From assembly GCF_019703515.2 (NCBI RefSeq), contig NC_059374.1, positions 20,071,095-20,135,094 on the forward strand: a stretch of 64,000 nucleotides of DNA, written 5' to 3'. The position numbers were made by a program, and so were the translations under genes. Of the stretch, positions 14,766-26,404 are shown piece by piece. The stretch is from Myxocyprinus asiaticus. Its lineage: Eukaryota > Chordata > Actinopteri > Cypriniformes > Catostomidae. A model generated the notes under the pieces. That model did not search any database. It was given only the letters and a program-made list of their open reading frames with translations, and was not told the DNA's origin. Every line of letters begins with the position of its first letter. Position 1 is the stretch's first letter.

Positions 14766-15520
14766 CCCTATACGAAACGCCACAACTGGCTGAACTGTGT
14801 TACGTGAACTGGCGGTGTGTGACGGGCAGACCACTGTGTGCCTCGTAGCCAGCACACCAGGCCGACACGTAACCTACCCCAACATAGTTATGAGTGTCAA
14901 ACGGCCCTTTGGGGACAAGTCGACTACCCAAAAGATAGAGACAGGCTAACCCAGTCGTGGCCTTTTTTCCCCTTCTTTTGTTCCACTCCCTAAAAAAGAA
15001 GGGGGATTATCCGACTGGGCCGCCAGGTCTAGTCGGGGGGTGTCCCTCCCAAGGGGAAGACACCGCGGAGACCACACCTCGCCCAAAGAGAGGGGGGGAT
15101 ATTTAAGTGGAAAAAATACGTCACATGGTCTTGACAACCATGTGGAGAGTCTCAAGGTAGATCCTACCCAACGGGGGAGGAGTTACTACAAACATGGAGA
15201 CTGGGGCAGAGAGGCTCTGCCCAAGGAAGATGCAGTTTTCCAACAGGGAAACGAATTAGCAGAAGACATATATCGCATGGGATTAACTTACAGGGAACCG
15301 CCACATGCAGAGCACCTACCCCAGAACGGGGCTCTTAGTTAGCACGTGTACTGGGCCGGCAGCGAGTCTCTCCGAAAACTTGACTGCCACAGGACTCGGA
15401 GGAAGTCAACCGGGGAACATAGTTTGTGAACACTACTGGGAATTAATGGCATACATCTTCAGCTCAGAGGAGGTGAAAGGCGCTATGTGCAAGCAATACA
15501 CCCGACCAGCTATCCCGGGC

Positions 15521-16480
15521 TTATCCGCTTGTATTGCGTGCCACTACCTGGGACGAAACCGGTTCCACCCGGAGGTTGTAGAACCTTGCAAAGGTGTTGG
15601 GTGTTGCCCAGCCTGCTGCTCTGCAAATGTCTGTTAGAGAGGCACCCCTGGCCAGGGCCCAGGAGGCCGCTACACCCCTGGTAGAATGGGCTCGTAGCCC
15701 TACCGGAGGCGACATGTCCTGGGCGTGATATGCCATAGCTATGGCGTCAATGAGCCAGTGGGCAATCCTCTGCTTGGAGACAGTGCTTCCTTTCCGCTGT
15801 GCACAAAAGAAGACAAAGAGCTGCTCAGAGATCCTAAAACTCTGCTTGCGATCCAAATAGATGCGTAAAGCGCGCACCAGACACAGCAACGATAGGGCTG
15901 GGTCTGCCTCCTCCTGAGGCAGTGCTCGCAGGTTCACCACCTGGTCCCTAAAAGGGGTCGTGGGAACCTTGGGCACATAGCCCGGACCGAACTCCAGGTA
16001 CTTTTTGCTGACAGAGAACGCTTGCAGGTCTCCTACCCTCTTGATGGAAGTGAGCTCAGTCAGGAGGGCAGTCTTCAAGGAGAGTGCCTTAAGCCCAGCT
16101 GACTGCAAAGGCTCAAAGGGGGCTCTCTGTAGACCCTGAAGAACTACAGAGAGGTCCCATGAGGGAACGAGGCACGGTCTGGAGGGATTCAGCCTCCTGA
16201 TTTAGGTCTTGCTTCCCTAAGGACTTACCGTCGACTGTGTCATGATGTGCTGCTATGGCAGCAATGTACACCTTCAAGGTGGAAGGGGACAGCCACCCTT
16301 CCAACCTCTCCTGCAGGAAGGAAAGCACTGATCCAACTGCACATCTCTGGGGTCTTCCCGTCGGGAAGAACACCACTTAGCGAACAGACGCCACTTAAAG
16401 GCATACAGGCGCCTCGTAGTGGGGGCCCTAGCCTGAGTGATCATGTCTACCACTGTGGGTGGTAGACCGCTTAGGTCTTC
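15521..16480 (-). pseudogene. DIRS tyrosine recombinase, frameshifted
   Basis: The 195-aa open segment 16108-15521 is the catalytic part of a DIRS tyrosine recombinase. Arg24 in SIKRVGDL is the first catalytic arginine. The box-II motif is LRAHSTRG with His141 and Arg144. Trp167 is in RAAGWATPN, and the likely nucleophile Tyr177 is in TFARFYNLRV. Upstream, core-binding sequence (ARAPTTRRLYAFKWRLF, then VLSFLQERLEG and LKVYIAAIAAHHD) is readable but split over different frames (about 16480-16390, 16330-16210, then to 16108), so at least two frameshifts break it. The enzyme would integrate the element's circular DNA by site-specific recombination rather than with an integrase. All catalytic residues survive in the open part, but the gene as a whole is broken. 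Confidence 0.8.
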
Positions 16481-16850
16481 CACGTCCCGTCCAGGGGCCA
16501 GAAATGGAGATTCCAGAGGTCTGGTCGTGGGTGCCAGATGGTGCCCCGTCCCTGAGAAAGAAGGTCTGCAGGGGGATACCCTGCAGAGGCGATCCCATTG
16601 GGGTCCCCAAATCGCCCCTAGTGCTAGCCGTGCTGGCCTCAAACCCGTAGGTAGAAGGACTGAGGCAGGGAAAGCAAGCAAGCCGCGACCACAACATTGC
16701 CATGGTCATGTTCTCGCAGTGAGAACATGAACCATCCACGAACGCTGCCTCCGTGTGGGTTGCGCCCAGACACGAAAGACAGCGATCATGACCATCTGAA
16801 GTTGAGAGGTAACGACCGCAACCAGGAATAACACACAATCGGAAAGGCAT
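16428..16850 (-). pseudogene. DIRS gag-like remnant
   Basis: The reading frame from the methionine at 16850 (MPFRLCVIPGCGRYLST) continues through a Cys/His-rich stretch (CLSCLGATH, CSHCENMTM). This resembles the start of fish DIRS ORF1 (gag-like) proteins, as I recall them. After about residue 70 the frame departs into sequence that fits the region preceding the recombinase in another frame, so most of gag and all of RT/RNase H are missing. A tandem leader repeat (ATACTCTTTTAGAGAAATA-type units at about 16870-16930) lies upstream and adds a lysine-rich N-terminal extension to the ORF that is probably not real. Confidence 0.55.
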
Positions 16851-17256
16851 CTTTAAAAAGATGTGCCGCTCTTTTAGAGAAATATACTCTTTTAGAGAAA
16901 TAAACTCTTTCAGAAAATATACTCTCTTTTTTCTGCCGAAGCGCCCAGGGGTGTTCTCTGCAGTGCACCAGTGCAGAGGAGGGAGAAGCCACTGAAATGT
17001 GCCGTCAGATCCAGCAGAGGTGAATGAACAGTAGGAATTCAGCTCAATGAGCATGACTGTTCGGCTCCGAAGAGAAAATCTGAATGAGTGGTTGCATACC
17101 AGCACCTTTTATACCCGTATGTCCGGGGGAATGGCATGCAAATACCACTTGCCAATTTTCATTGGCCTTTAATCAAAGACCAGAGGTGTCTCGGGCTCCC
17201 AAGAGTGACCCCTAGTGTCACTACATCGACACAACGTCGAGTGAGTGACAGATAGG

Positions 17257-17467
17257 AAACCTACTTATTCTTGTGATTATCTAATCAGCCAATCGTGTGG
17301 CAGCAGTGCAATGCATAAAATCAAGCAGATACGGGTCAGGAGCTTCAGTTAATGTTCACATCAACCATAAAAATGGGGAAAAAATGTGATCTCAGCGATT
17401 TCAACTATGACATGATTGTTGGTGCCAGATGGGCTGATCTCCTGGGATTTACATGCACAACAGTCAC
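17257..17467 (+). mobile_element. Tc1-like element, right part after the DIRS insertion
   Basis: The sequence from AAACCTACTTATTC through ATCTAATCAGCCAATCGTGT and AAAATGGGGAAAAAATGTGA to CTCCTGGGATTTACATGCAC matches the copy at 62341-62883. The original transposase start (ATGGGGAAAAAATGTGATCT) is recognisable but the frame is lost within about 120 bp. The element is cut off at about 17467 by a LINE tail. Confidence 0.7.
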
Positions 17468-17649
17468 TGTAATACATCTGTAAAACTGTAAAACGTCCAC
17501 AGATTGTGTAAATCTGATGTTTATGTCTCATCACTGTCACGACTACTATGTTGCTCGGAACTGCACCCAAGAATTGCACACACTATTGCACTTGTGTATA
17601 TGGTTGTGTGACAATAAAACTGATTTGAAGTGATTTGATTTGATTTGAT
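17468..17649 (+). mobile_element. LINE 3' tail with (TGATT)n repeat
   Basis: The end reads TATGGTTGTGTGACAATAAA followed by repeats of GATTT / TGATTTGATT up to 17649. This is characteristic of the 3' end of a common fish L2/CR1-type LINE. Only about 180 bp is present, which fits a severely 5'-truncated insertion. It interrupts the Tc1-like element. The 5' boundary is approximate. Confidence 0.6.
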
Positions 17650-17830
17650 GTTCCAAGATGGTTTAGGGGGTTGATCAGTGGGACCACTAGTTGGTTAGGT
17701 CTGGTAGGCCAACTTGGCTAAGCTGGTGGGGACTGTGTTTGAGCTGGTTAACCATGTTCCAAAACACTGCTTGAACTGGTAGACCAGCTAGACCACCTTA
17801 GTTTGGTATAACCTGGATTTTCTTGCAGAG
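17650..17830. repeat. Inverted AGCTGGT/ACCAGCT-type repeat
   Basis: The block has many copies of AGCTGGT and its inverse (GGCTAAGCTGGTGGG, TTGAGCTGGTTAACC, GGTAGACCAGCTAGACCA), as in a common fish foldback repeat. Ends are not defined. Confidence 0.4.
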
Positions 17831-20800
17831 AAGGAAATCCATAGTACAGCTGTCGACAACAAGACTAACATTTCCTTAGTGATAACAAAGGACTGTTTTT
17901 TTTTCTCACACATATTGATGTAGCACACAAGAGTTGTGCATGGATTAAAAGTTATTAATATTGAGTAAACATCACAAGGTGCTGAAAGGAAATTATCCGC
18001 CACGTTTCTCTTTATTGGCAAAGTCAATGATCAACGAGAGTCTGATATGTGGTGATTTCCAACAGCGGCCAGTTGCTAATTGCTTTCTTGCTCAGACTAA
18101 CAACCTCTCATTTAATTTCCACAGACAGTATAACGCGCGATATATTTAATGTGTTTCAGCGCGGGCGTGCGGCTTTAAAATCAATGGGCGTTGACCTATG
18201 CTCTTCATTATCTCCCTGTTCAAGTGTTAGCCGTGTGCGAGAATAAATTGCATCTCTATTTATGTTCTGTCATGCTCCGACTTAACCCCTCCTCTTAAGA
18301 GACAATGCAGAAATTCCCCGAGCACGTTCTCTAAGCCAATTGCAGCCCGCCATTCACATTCAAATACACTTCTGGACGAGATGAATGGGTTTCTATCTGG
18401 GATGCGAGAAAAAAGCGGGGAGGGGGAGATGAGATCCCTAGTGAGCAGAAATGAGATGACAGATAGAGTGGCAGTCTTTATGCATTTGTATCAAGTTATC
18501 CGATGCACCTTCAGAAAAGCCCTCCAGCCTGTCTGTCATAAAAGTTAATTGCCCAGAGGTGGGCAGCAGGCAGGCCAGACTCGTGACACCACAGGCATGT
18601 TAATGCGCTAAAGCCGTCTACTCTGTGCACATTCTGAACACGTCACTCACATCAACTGCAAGCCGCATACAATGGAAGAAACATCCACAGGTATTAGGTT
18701 CCAGAGTAATTGTGAATTTGCATTTTTGAAAGTCTGTTTTTTGGTAATGATTTCATCAACACTGCAAAATAATTTTCTTAAGTAGTTTTAAGCATAATTT
18801 TAACACAATTTGAAATGTAATTGAAATATTCTTTAATACCACACAAACCACCTTACATAAAAATATTAAGTGAGGTTTATGTTTAAAACCAAAAATGTAA
18901 CTTAATTCAAGATATATTATATGAAAACAAGCCTTATTGTTTAATACAATTTAGCTTTTCAAGTAAATGTATCTTGTTTTAAGGATGCTTAGATATTTTT
19001 ACTGGAAAACAAGGCAAAAACATTAATTAAAAAAAGAAAAAGAAATTCTGCCGCAAATCAAGAGGGACGCTCACATTAAAGTGCATATTAATGACTCCAC
19101 GCTTAATGTTACGTTGATGCTAACCCTCCATAATAAATGAAAAGGGTCTAATTTTACATACACATTATTAAATATTAAAATAGCTTTACCCTGCCTGACA
19201 AAATAGCTTGCAAGCCAAGGCCAAAGGACCTAACGAGAGCTGTCTGTGCCATAAGCAATGCTCTCTCTGTGCTCTCTCTGTACTATCAAACACAGCTGTG
19301 AACATAGACAGCCGCCACTGTCTGCAAATGGCCTGGCAGCGAAATGGAGAGCGAACAGGAATGGCATATTAATGAGAACAGGCAACATGTGCAGAATGAC
19401 GAAAGGGGTGACTGGAGACTCATGCAGCCCATTGTTGGATTTGCTTATCCAATTGTAAATACAGTGCAGTAAATATACTCTTTTGTACTGTAAGTGTAGT
19501 GACGTTAATTAAAGACGTTAGTCAGGTACCTATATCATGTTGGAGGTTGTTCATGTTGGTGTCTAAGTTTATTTTTTATTTATTAAATATTTTATTGTTG
19601 CATTCCAACCAGTTACACCAAATGACAAAAGGTGACAACACACAATACATATCATCTGTTTGAAATGGGTTGGATGTAACCTAGCGGGTAAAAAAGTGGA
19701 TTCAAGCCACTCCACCAAACCTTAAGAGACAAAAAATCTCGAACAAGATCTCTTTAATATCTCATTTGTTTCTTCTACAGTAGATAGCATTCTCAAGTGT
19801 CTCCTCAAGTGGTTTAGAAGTTCTCAACAATGTCTCAAACTGTTCTCAGATGTGCCAAGCTACTGAAGTATGCAATCATCTTGAACATTTCTCATCATAT
19901 TCTTTCAAGATCAAATTATCTGAGCTATGTCATCATCCACATACATTTTATAGCTCTTATTGTATGTAATCATTTTCTCATTTGTTTCTATTTTTATTTC
20001 TTCAACAGAACTTTAGTAGAAACATCTGATAAAAAGCTGATATGATTTTTGCAGGTTGTTCAGTTTACTTAATTAAGATGAACTAAAGCAACACAATTCT
20101 AGAACATTTGGTCACAACTTGATCCAATTAAATTTGTAAAACTGAAGTTTACATAATCCATTAGAGTTTGGACTACATTTTCATCAAAGTTCTGTAGCAT
20201 TGATGAAACTGGGTAGAGGACTTCCATTTCCCAGTATGCTTTAAATGGGACTGGATTGAGTGAACAAATGTTGAAATAAAATTTTTGAGCGAAATGAGAA
20301 TAGGAGGAGATTTGTTCATTTTTAATGTTCTGTTTTATTGGTATTTAAAAAGAGTGTCTGTTATGCTGGAGTTTTGGGGGTAACCATTGTGGTAAAGATT
20401 GACGCTTGTGCTTAGGTTGAGGATGGACTTTCACTTTAAAGTGATGTTTGATTTGAGTGCTGTTTAGCTCTATAAGCAGTTATCAAATTGACAATGCAAC
20501 AATTTCACTGTCCTTACACTTGCTGTCCTGGCATTAATGATTAATAAAATAAATTAAGTTGGACCAACATAAGAAAATTAAAAATAATTACATTATTTTA
20601 ATTACATTATTAGTACATTTAGTTTGACGTACCTAATAAAGACCTAATCCAACTAAATTATGTTGGCTGATTGAAACTGACTTAATTTGAATGAAAGAAA
20701 TTAAACTGCATGTAAAAACTTTCTCAAATTAAATTAAGGGTAATTACTTTTTTATATGTAAGAAAGACCCCCAATATGTCTCTAGATTTTTGAAAGAGAA

Positions 20801-22016
20801 ACCTCTGAGAACTAAAATTTTCCTCTAGAAAATAGCAAGTATTATCTGCTTGAATCCTTGATATACAGTATAAAACAAACACATTGCTTTAACTTTATCT
20901 GTTTCCTCTATTTTGTGTGTTGTAAACAAAAAACATTTTCTATATACTGCAATTCAAGAAAAGAAAAAACAGATTTGGCTTGTTGAGATATCTAGTTGAC
21001 ATTTACTCAGACAGTTTGGAACATCAGAATGTGCTTTCAGATGTTCTGTTGGAGCTATTCAAGTACCCGGCGGCCTGTGGCGAGATGGAGCGCATACTTA
21101 ATGCCTTTGCTCTTTTGAAAAAACAACAACCTTCCTTCATTTCTGGCTCCTCTTATCAAAAATGTACAAGTTGAGTCTAGACTTCAACTGTCTCAGACAA
21201 TCTTTCTGGTATTTCAGGTCAGAGAGTAGGGGAGAAAGGGAGAGAATGGAGCACTCTGGCAAGCAAATGGATTAAGTCCATGTGTGCACTCTCTGACTGG
21301 TGTTCAGTGTTTTCCTATACTGTTTGGATTCGTTTTTCTCTGTTTTTATCTTTGTTGTGGAGGACAGTACACAGATAACTGTATTAAACTCACAAAGTGT
21401 ACTGATGTGGCCAGTTCTAACAAGCTCCAAAAGCTACATTTTAGTCAGATTTCAGAGAGAATCCAGCCATTGACCTTATCGACCTTGAATAAAATGTGAA
21501 AGATTTGGGAGGAGCATGTTTATATAGTTCGACTTGTTGCAGTGATATGGGTAAAAGTAAAGATTATCAAGATTACTCCATTCCTTCTTTCAATTCCTCC
21601 ACATTTTTTAATTTTTTTACACACACCAAAGTTCTCATATTATACCAGTGGAATGGTGAAAAACCAAGTGTGTTTCAACCACATATTCAAGACATTCTTT
21701 GCACTTAAAGTAGTAAAAAAATATACCCTTGCCTGCTTGCCAACAGCATATGGGAAAAGATTGCACTGCATTATTTGTGCAAGTTACCACTTTATTAGGG
21801 GTCTATCATTATAGTTGCAGTGAAAAGTGCTAATATGCACTTTAACCTGACACTCAAAAGTCTTGTTTGCGACAAATGTTTATATAACCTTAAGCAAGAT
21901 TACATGAACATTCTTTTCTCAATATTTTGTTCTGAACTTTTTAATATATTAGCTTGACACCCACTTGCACTTTTCTGTGTTAAATGAAGGTGTAAATTTG
22001 ATTATGTGGTTTAGAT
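17831..22016. other. zbtb16 intron, with a candidate conserved block
   Basis: No coding exon is seen. At 18100-18720 and 19190-19450 the sequence is less repeat-like and of higher complexity than its surroundings (for example AATTGCAGCCCGCCATTCAC). Such stretches may be conserved non-coding sequence, but this cannot be judged from one genome. The rest is AT-rich, with diffuse AATTTAG-type repeats at 18770-19000 and 20540-20750. Confidence 0.4.
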
Positions 22017-22420
22017 AAGGGATGGGCATTTCGAGTAATTTTGTAGTCGATTAAACAAGTAATCGATTACTTGAAATTTTGAATTTAAGTTCATCCTTCA
22101 ACCTTTGAAACTGTTTTAATTAGCACTATGCATCAACAAAATCTAGATAAAAAACAACAACAACAATAACAATATTTTCACTCCCACATCGGAACATACG
22201 TTTCTTTTTGGGTGAACTATTGCTTTAGTAACGTTGTGCATCCACAGCACTAACCAGTTGTAACAGCAAGATTTAGGTAAGAGAAGCAGTTTCATTGATG
22301 CCCATGACAGGCAAAGGCACAAAGAAAAATTGAATTGCAATATTCGAGTAGTGTTTTTACCAGTCGAATATTTAAAGCTGAACAAGTACCCGATTAATCG
22401 ATTACTCATGCACATCCCTT
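22017..22420. mobile_element. hAT-like MITE next to the finger 4-5 exon
   Basis: Ends AAGGGATGGGCATTTCGAGT and ATTACTCATGCACATCCCTT are inverted repeats. Flanks GTTTAGAT (22009-22016) and CTTTAGAT (22421-22428) are an 8-bp duplication with one change. Inner blocks AATCGATTACTTG and its inverse CGATTAATCGATTACT are also palindromic. The element lies 53 bp from the splice donor of the 22474-22644 exon. No coding capacity. Confidence 0.75.
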
Positions 22421-22473
22421 CTTTAGATTACACAAATATTGAAGAAGTGAACGAGGTTTCAGGTGAAGCTCAC

Positions 22474-22644
22474 CTGTGTGTGAACGGAGATGCCGCTTGA
22501 GTGCCGTGTGGCTCGGAAAGGTGCGTTCACACTCGCTGCAGATGTAGCTGCGCATGCCGGCGTGAATCTCCATGTGCTGCTGCAAAGCCTTCTGCGTCTG
22601 AAAACGCTTTCCACACAGGAGACAGAAAACGGCCATGTCTGAAC
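22474..22644 (-). CDS. zbtb16: zbtb16 (PLZF) internal exon, zinc fingers 4-5
   Basis: This 171-nt, phase 1-1 exon has acceptor TTTGTCAG and donor G|GTGAGC. Its reading frame continues directly from the upstream exon (THT-G-SDMAVF). It encodes two C2H2 fingers: CLLCGKRF with H-x3-H in QQHMEIH, then CSECERTF with H-x3-H in KRHLRSH. These match fingers 4 and 5 of vertebrate ZBTB16 at nearly every position I remember. The ATG in SDMAVF is internal and should not be taken as a start. Reading past the donor gives the intronic tail ELHLKPR. A hAT-like MITE ends only 53 bp into the downstream intron. Confidence 0.95.
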
Positions 22645-23465
22645 CTGACAAAGAGAAAAAAAGGAGTTTAATTAGTATTTAGAGCGAAGCATGGATTGCA
22701 TTCATTTAGCAACTAACTACATTGTAGAAAAATTAATGAACAAGTCCATAAACTCTATAACAGATGTGGTAAAATTACATACTGCCTTAGTTTCTCTTTT
22801 TTCTACAACAAAAACCAGTGCTTTTCAGTATCTATGGCCAATCAATAATTTATCTTTCAAGTATAGCTGTCTCTAATTTAAAATCTTTGTGAAAGCCTAG
22901 TGGTAGGCTCGTGAACAGCGATTGACTTCTCACTCAATCAATCAGCATTTACCACAGAGCTCAGAGTGGAAAAAAACATTAGTGCATGAGACACATAAAA
23001 ATGAAACTCTCGACCTTATCACTGACAGCACGTCTGTAATGGGATTTTTATGTAAATGTACTCAGACAAGTAGCCTGAGCTCATTTTGTTCTATTCTATC
23101 CCAGTTTAAGGGCCAACACTGATTGGGGCCCATAATTATGGAGGGCCATTGGGGGCTGAGAGATGAGATTCATACATGAAAACATGTTTGACTGACGTGC
23201 AGTGGAGTCCAAAGATCACATTGAAAATCTGGATTAAATTAAACCTAAAAATAAAGAGAAAGTGTAATAGTTATAATGTAAAATGAAGAAGATTCTGATA
23301 TTTAAGATTCTGATTTCTATTTTAAGGTCTAATGTAAGCAAATGTGTGACACTGACCATGTTACTGTAACTCATTTGTGCACAAGGTGAGTGAAGCATGC
23401 ATGATGCTCTTTGGAACATTGAGTGCATTTACACGCACACTTACAAACCACCCAGCTCAAGGCAT
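22645..23465. other. zbtb16 31-kb intron, exon-proximal part
   Basis: The splice acceptor pyrimidine tract of the finger 4-5 exon lies at its left edge. A higher-complexity stretch at about 23000-23180 could be conserved non-coding sequence. Nothing else is recognised. Confidence 0.45.
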
Positions 23466-23755
23466 AGTAACATGAAGGGGAGGCCACACGTGGATAGGAT
23501 TTAAACAAAAATATAAATGTCTATTAATCATAAATATAAAATAATATAATAAAATAATAAATCCAACAAGAACCCAAAAAGCATATCCAGGTGCTGGTGA
23601 GTGGAGGCCAAAACCCTGGGGAGAAGGGCCTTTTTATAAGCCTCTCAATCCAGGACTCGTTAGGAAACTCATTGCACCTGGTCCAAGACTCCACCCTGGA
23701 AAAGAGACAATGCCCTCTGGTGGACAAAACAGCGCTACCACCCAGGGCCGTAACA
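23466..23755 (-). mobile_element. Probable solo LTR
   Basis: Read on the minus strand, the block begins TGTTACGGCCCTGGGTGG, has a TATA-like box (GGCTTATAAAAAGGCCC) near 23640, and ends in CATGTTACTA. The TGTTAC...GTTAC edges resemble the TGT...TTACA edges of the Ty3-like LTR at 60713. No internal domain or matching second LTR is visible. Target duplications are not clear, so this is a tentative solo LTR. Confidence 0.45.
23710..23723 (-). promoter_or_regulatory. CTCF-like motif inside the putative LTR
   Basis: On the minus strand CCACCAGAGGGCAT matches CCASYAGRKGGCRS at 13 of 14 positions. Confidence 0.4.
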
Positions 23756-26404
23756 ACACCAATACGCTAATAAATACCAAAAACCATCTTATCCAAAACA
23801 CCGGACAATGAAAGAAAACTGCGTTTACATGAGATTTGAAATCGTTGGATTATTCTCTGCTTTTGATGCTTAAATGTAAACAGACATGCACACAACACTT
23901 GTGCACATTGGATAAGGTGGTAAGAAAGCTGGTAAAGGTAGATGCATGCGTAAAGGTGGATGCATGCACTGCAAAATAGGGTAATGGGCCAAAAATCTAT
24001 GTGTGCCAATCGGTTTATGCTTAAACTGTTTAAGACCTTACACAGGAAAGGAAAGCCGTTTAAGGCGTTTAGGTGATTACACACATCATCGGCTTCTTAA
24101 GAATAATCGGTGTAAGATTATGCATGTAAACAGCTTATTGTTAAATCATGCTGGAATAACTTGGATCAATAAGTTTTGTACAAACATGCCAGCATGAATG
24201 TATGCTGTTATTAACGTCCTGAGACCCGAGTGTGACTGCTGTGTGCATTTTCCATTTTCCTTTTTCGATTTGTAACTAGTAGCACCTAATAAACATGCAA
24301 AAAAATAAATAAATAAATTCTAGAGCAAATATTTTTTTCTAAAAATTGATGGAAACATATGTTGACAGCAGGAATAAGTTGTGAAATTTAAAATAATACC
24401 AAGCAATAGAAAGTCAGATTATTTTTTTTTTTCATCAAATTATATATTATGTTTCCAGCAGTGTTGGTTATTCAGGTTTTTGAGACATTACAGAGATTAC
24501 ATCAGAAATTAGCATAATTAATTCTGATACAAAGTAATGGCCGGCATCATCCAATCACTGCCAACCATGTTAAATTAAATTATACATAATAAATTCTGAA
24601 TATATGTACTGATTACCATTGTCCCATGTCTGCCAAACATGTTGAGTGGTCCAAACATCATCTACACCCTGAAACCTTTGATAGGAAGTTTGGACTGGAT
24701 GCAATTAGCTGCATAGAGAGCTATAGGATGATCCCTTGCCCCCTTGCTCCCTATTTAGTGAATGACTTAACCTCCAGTGTGCTGTCTGTCTGCACTGGTC
24801 TCAGAACAGTCTGAAATGCACCTTATTTTCATCCTAACGCTATATAAAGCAGCATTTTTCAGCTTTTGGATGAACCAATTGATTCTCAATGTGATAATGC
24901 GCAGCAAATAGAGGATTTCTAAGGAAAAAATGTGCTAAAGTACACATTAGTGTACACTGTATTTAGCAGTGTGGCGTTTTGCGATAAATCGCTCCGATTT
25001 TAAGAATGGCATATCGTATGAATATAGGGACTCTAATCTTTTGACTCAAACAGGTTTCAATGTAAAAACGTAATTACAGTTTTTACCAGATGTAGTTTTG
25101 TTGACGTTTCGCCCAAAGACAAACTGCTGTAATTGGCGCCATGTTGTTTTGGCACATTACTCTGTATGTCGAAAGTTTAACCCTTTACTAACAGCCCAGA
25201 ATCTTCTGAACTGAGATCAGCTGGTTTAAATTAAATTAAATTAAATTATGCGTTTTAATTTATAGCAAAGCCAAAATACAACATTCATGCATGTGTCCAT
25301 GGGGTCGCACAAGATTAAAGCAAAAATACCAAACACTAAGGTCTTTAGTGTATTTAGTAACTAACACTAATTAAATTCTGGAATGCATGTCAACTTTTTC
25401 AGTTCAACTTTTCACTCAAATTGTTATGCTCATAATATAATTTTTAGTAAAAATGTTGTATTAACTTGTTTCACTAGAGGTATCAGACTTTTGGTAGCAC
25501 CAAGAATCACAAAACAGCATCAAAAGTTCAAGGCAAATTTCACTGTAAATGCTACAAAAATACTACCGATGACACATTTTCTGAATTCATTATGTCAGAT
25601 GCATAACAGATATTTGTGTTGACAATCTTCTTGTTGAAAAGACACTTTGAGAAAAAAAATATAGCACAGGCAAGAAAAGCACGAGAGAAAGAGAAAGCAA
25701 TGTTATGGAGAACTTAGCTTAACTTCTGATTAATGTCTTTAGGAATAATTTACCTCTACAACTCTAACTATTTATACCATCACTGTGTTCCTCTGAGAAC
25801 GGCTCCCCTCTCCCATCCTTTCTCATTCCCTCTTTCTCTCTGTCTCCATCATTCCCTCTGTCTAGCTCCCAGCAGAGCTTTAATGGTTCTGAAGTGGCTG
25901 ACAGAGTAGCTTAAGCTGGATGAATAGGACTTTTAATGGAGCCGGTTTCTCTCTCAGAGTGAGTGTCAGAGACTCCGTGTCTTTTTAGCAGGTGTAGCAG
26001 CTCTATGCTCCGTTTCCTACAGGCTTCAGAGCTGCACATTACATACAACACACCTCACCTCCTCAGAGACACAGAACACAAGAAAGAGATATGTCGCCAG
26101 CTAATTCTGTACTTTAAAATGAGGAGAACATTTAAAAAGAAAAGTCTGCTTTGTTTCTCAACATGAGGACACAAACATGTACCATAGTATAAACACCTGT
26201 CTTTATCTGACTATTTATCTACAGTGTTCCCTATTTGGATATTTAAGCCACACATTAAAATTAATGAATGCTATGGTATTAAAGAACATAATATAAACCA
26301 AGTGGCATTTATTTTAAAGAAAGTTAGCACAAGCACATCTTTCAAGCAAAATATCTCACAAAAAATTAATTTGTTAGGTTTCAAATAATAAAACATAGAT
26401 ATAA
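23756..26404. other. zbtb16 intron, repeat fragments only
   Basis: At 23820-24190 there are diffuse inverted copies of GCATGTAAAC-type motifs, probably an old MITE. From 25790 to 26160 the sequence is pyrimidine-rich then of higher complexity (AGAGCTTTAATGGTTCTGAA) and might be conserved. No exon is recognised. Confidence 0.4.

Larger units (their letters stand above)
14406..17256 (-). mobile_element. RT-less DIRS-type (tyrosine recombinase) retrotransposon
   Basis: The element carries DIRS hallmarks. Inverted terminal repeats occur at about 14406-14590 and 17082-17256: GTGACACTAGGGGTCACTCT on the left is inverted as GAGTGACCCCTAGTGTCAC on the right. The two outer ends have unlike extensions. 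An internal complementary region at about 14686-14765 is complementary to both extensions joined together. The coding strand is minus. A gag-like remnant (16850-16428) is followed almost directly by tyrosine recombinase sequence (about 16480-15521). I see no reverse transcriptase or RNase H, so this is an internally deleted, non-autonomous copy. The flanks are the two halves of a Tc1-like element sharing AAAC at the junctions. Confidence 0.85.

Noticed and set aside
15040..15684. Plus-strand ORFs of 65-110 aa inside the DIRS element
   Set aside because: They are antisense to, or in non-coding parts of, the minus-strand DIRS element and resemble nothing.
20980..21174. 64-aa ORF MLRYLVDIYSDSLEHQNVLS... 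as a possible exon
   Set aside because: It looks protein-like at first, but I see no family match and no convincing acceptor/donor pair with frame continuity. It remains an intronic ORF.
22406..22651. Independent 81-aa zinc finger gene starting MSGSDMAVF
   Set aside because: The splice acceptor, donor and frame continuity show it is an internal zbtb16 exon; the ATG is internal and the tail is intron.
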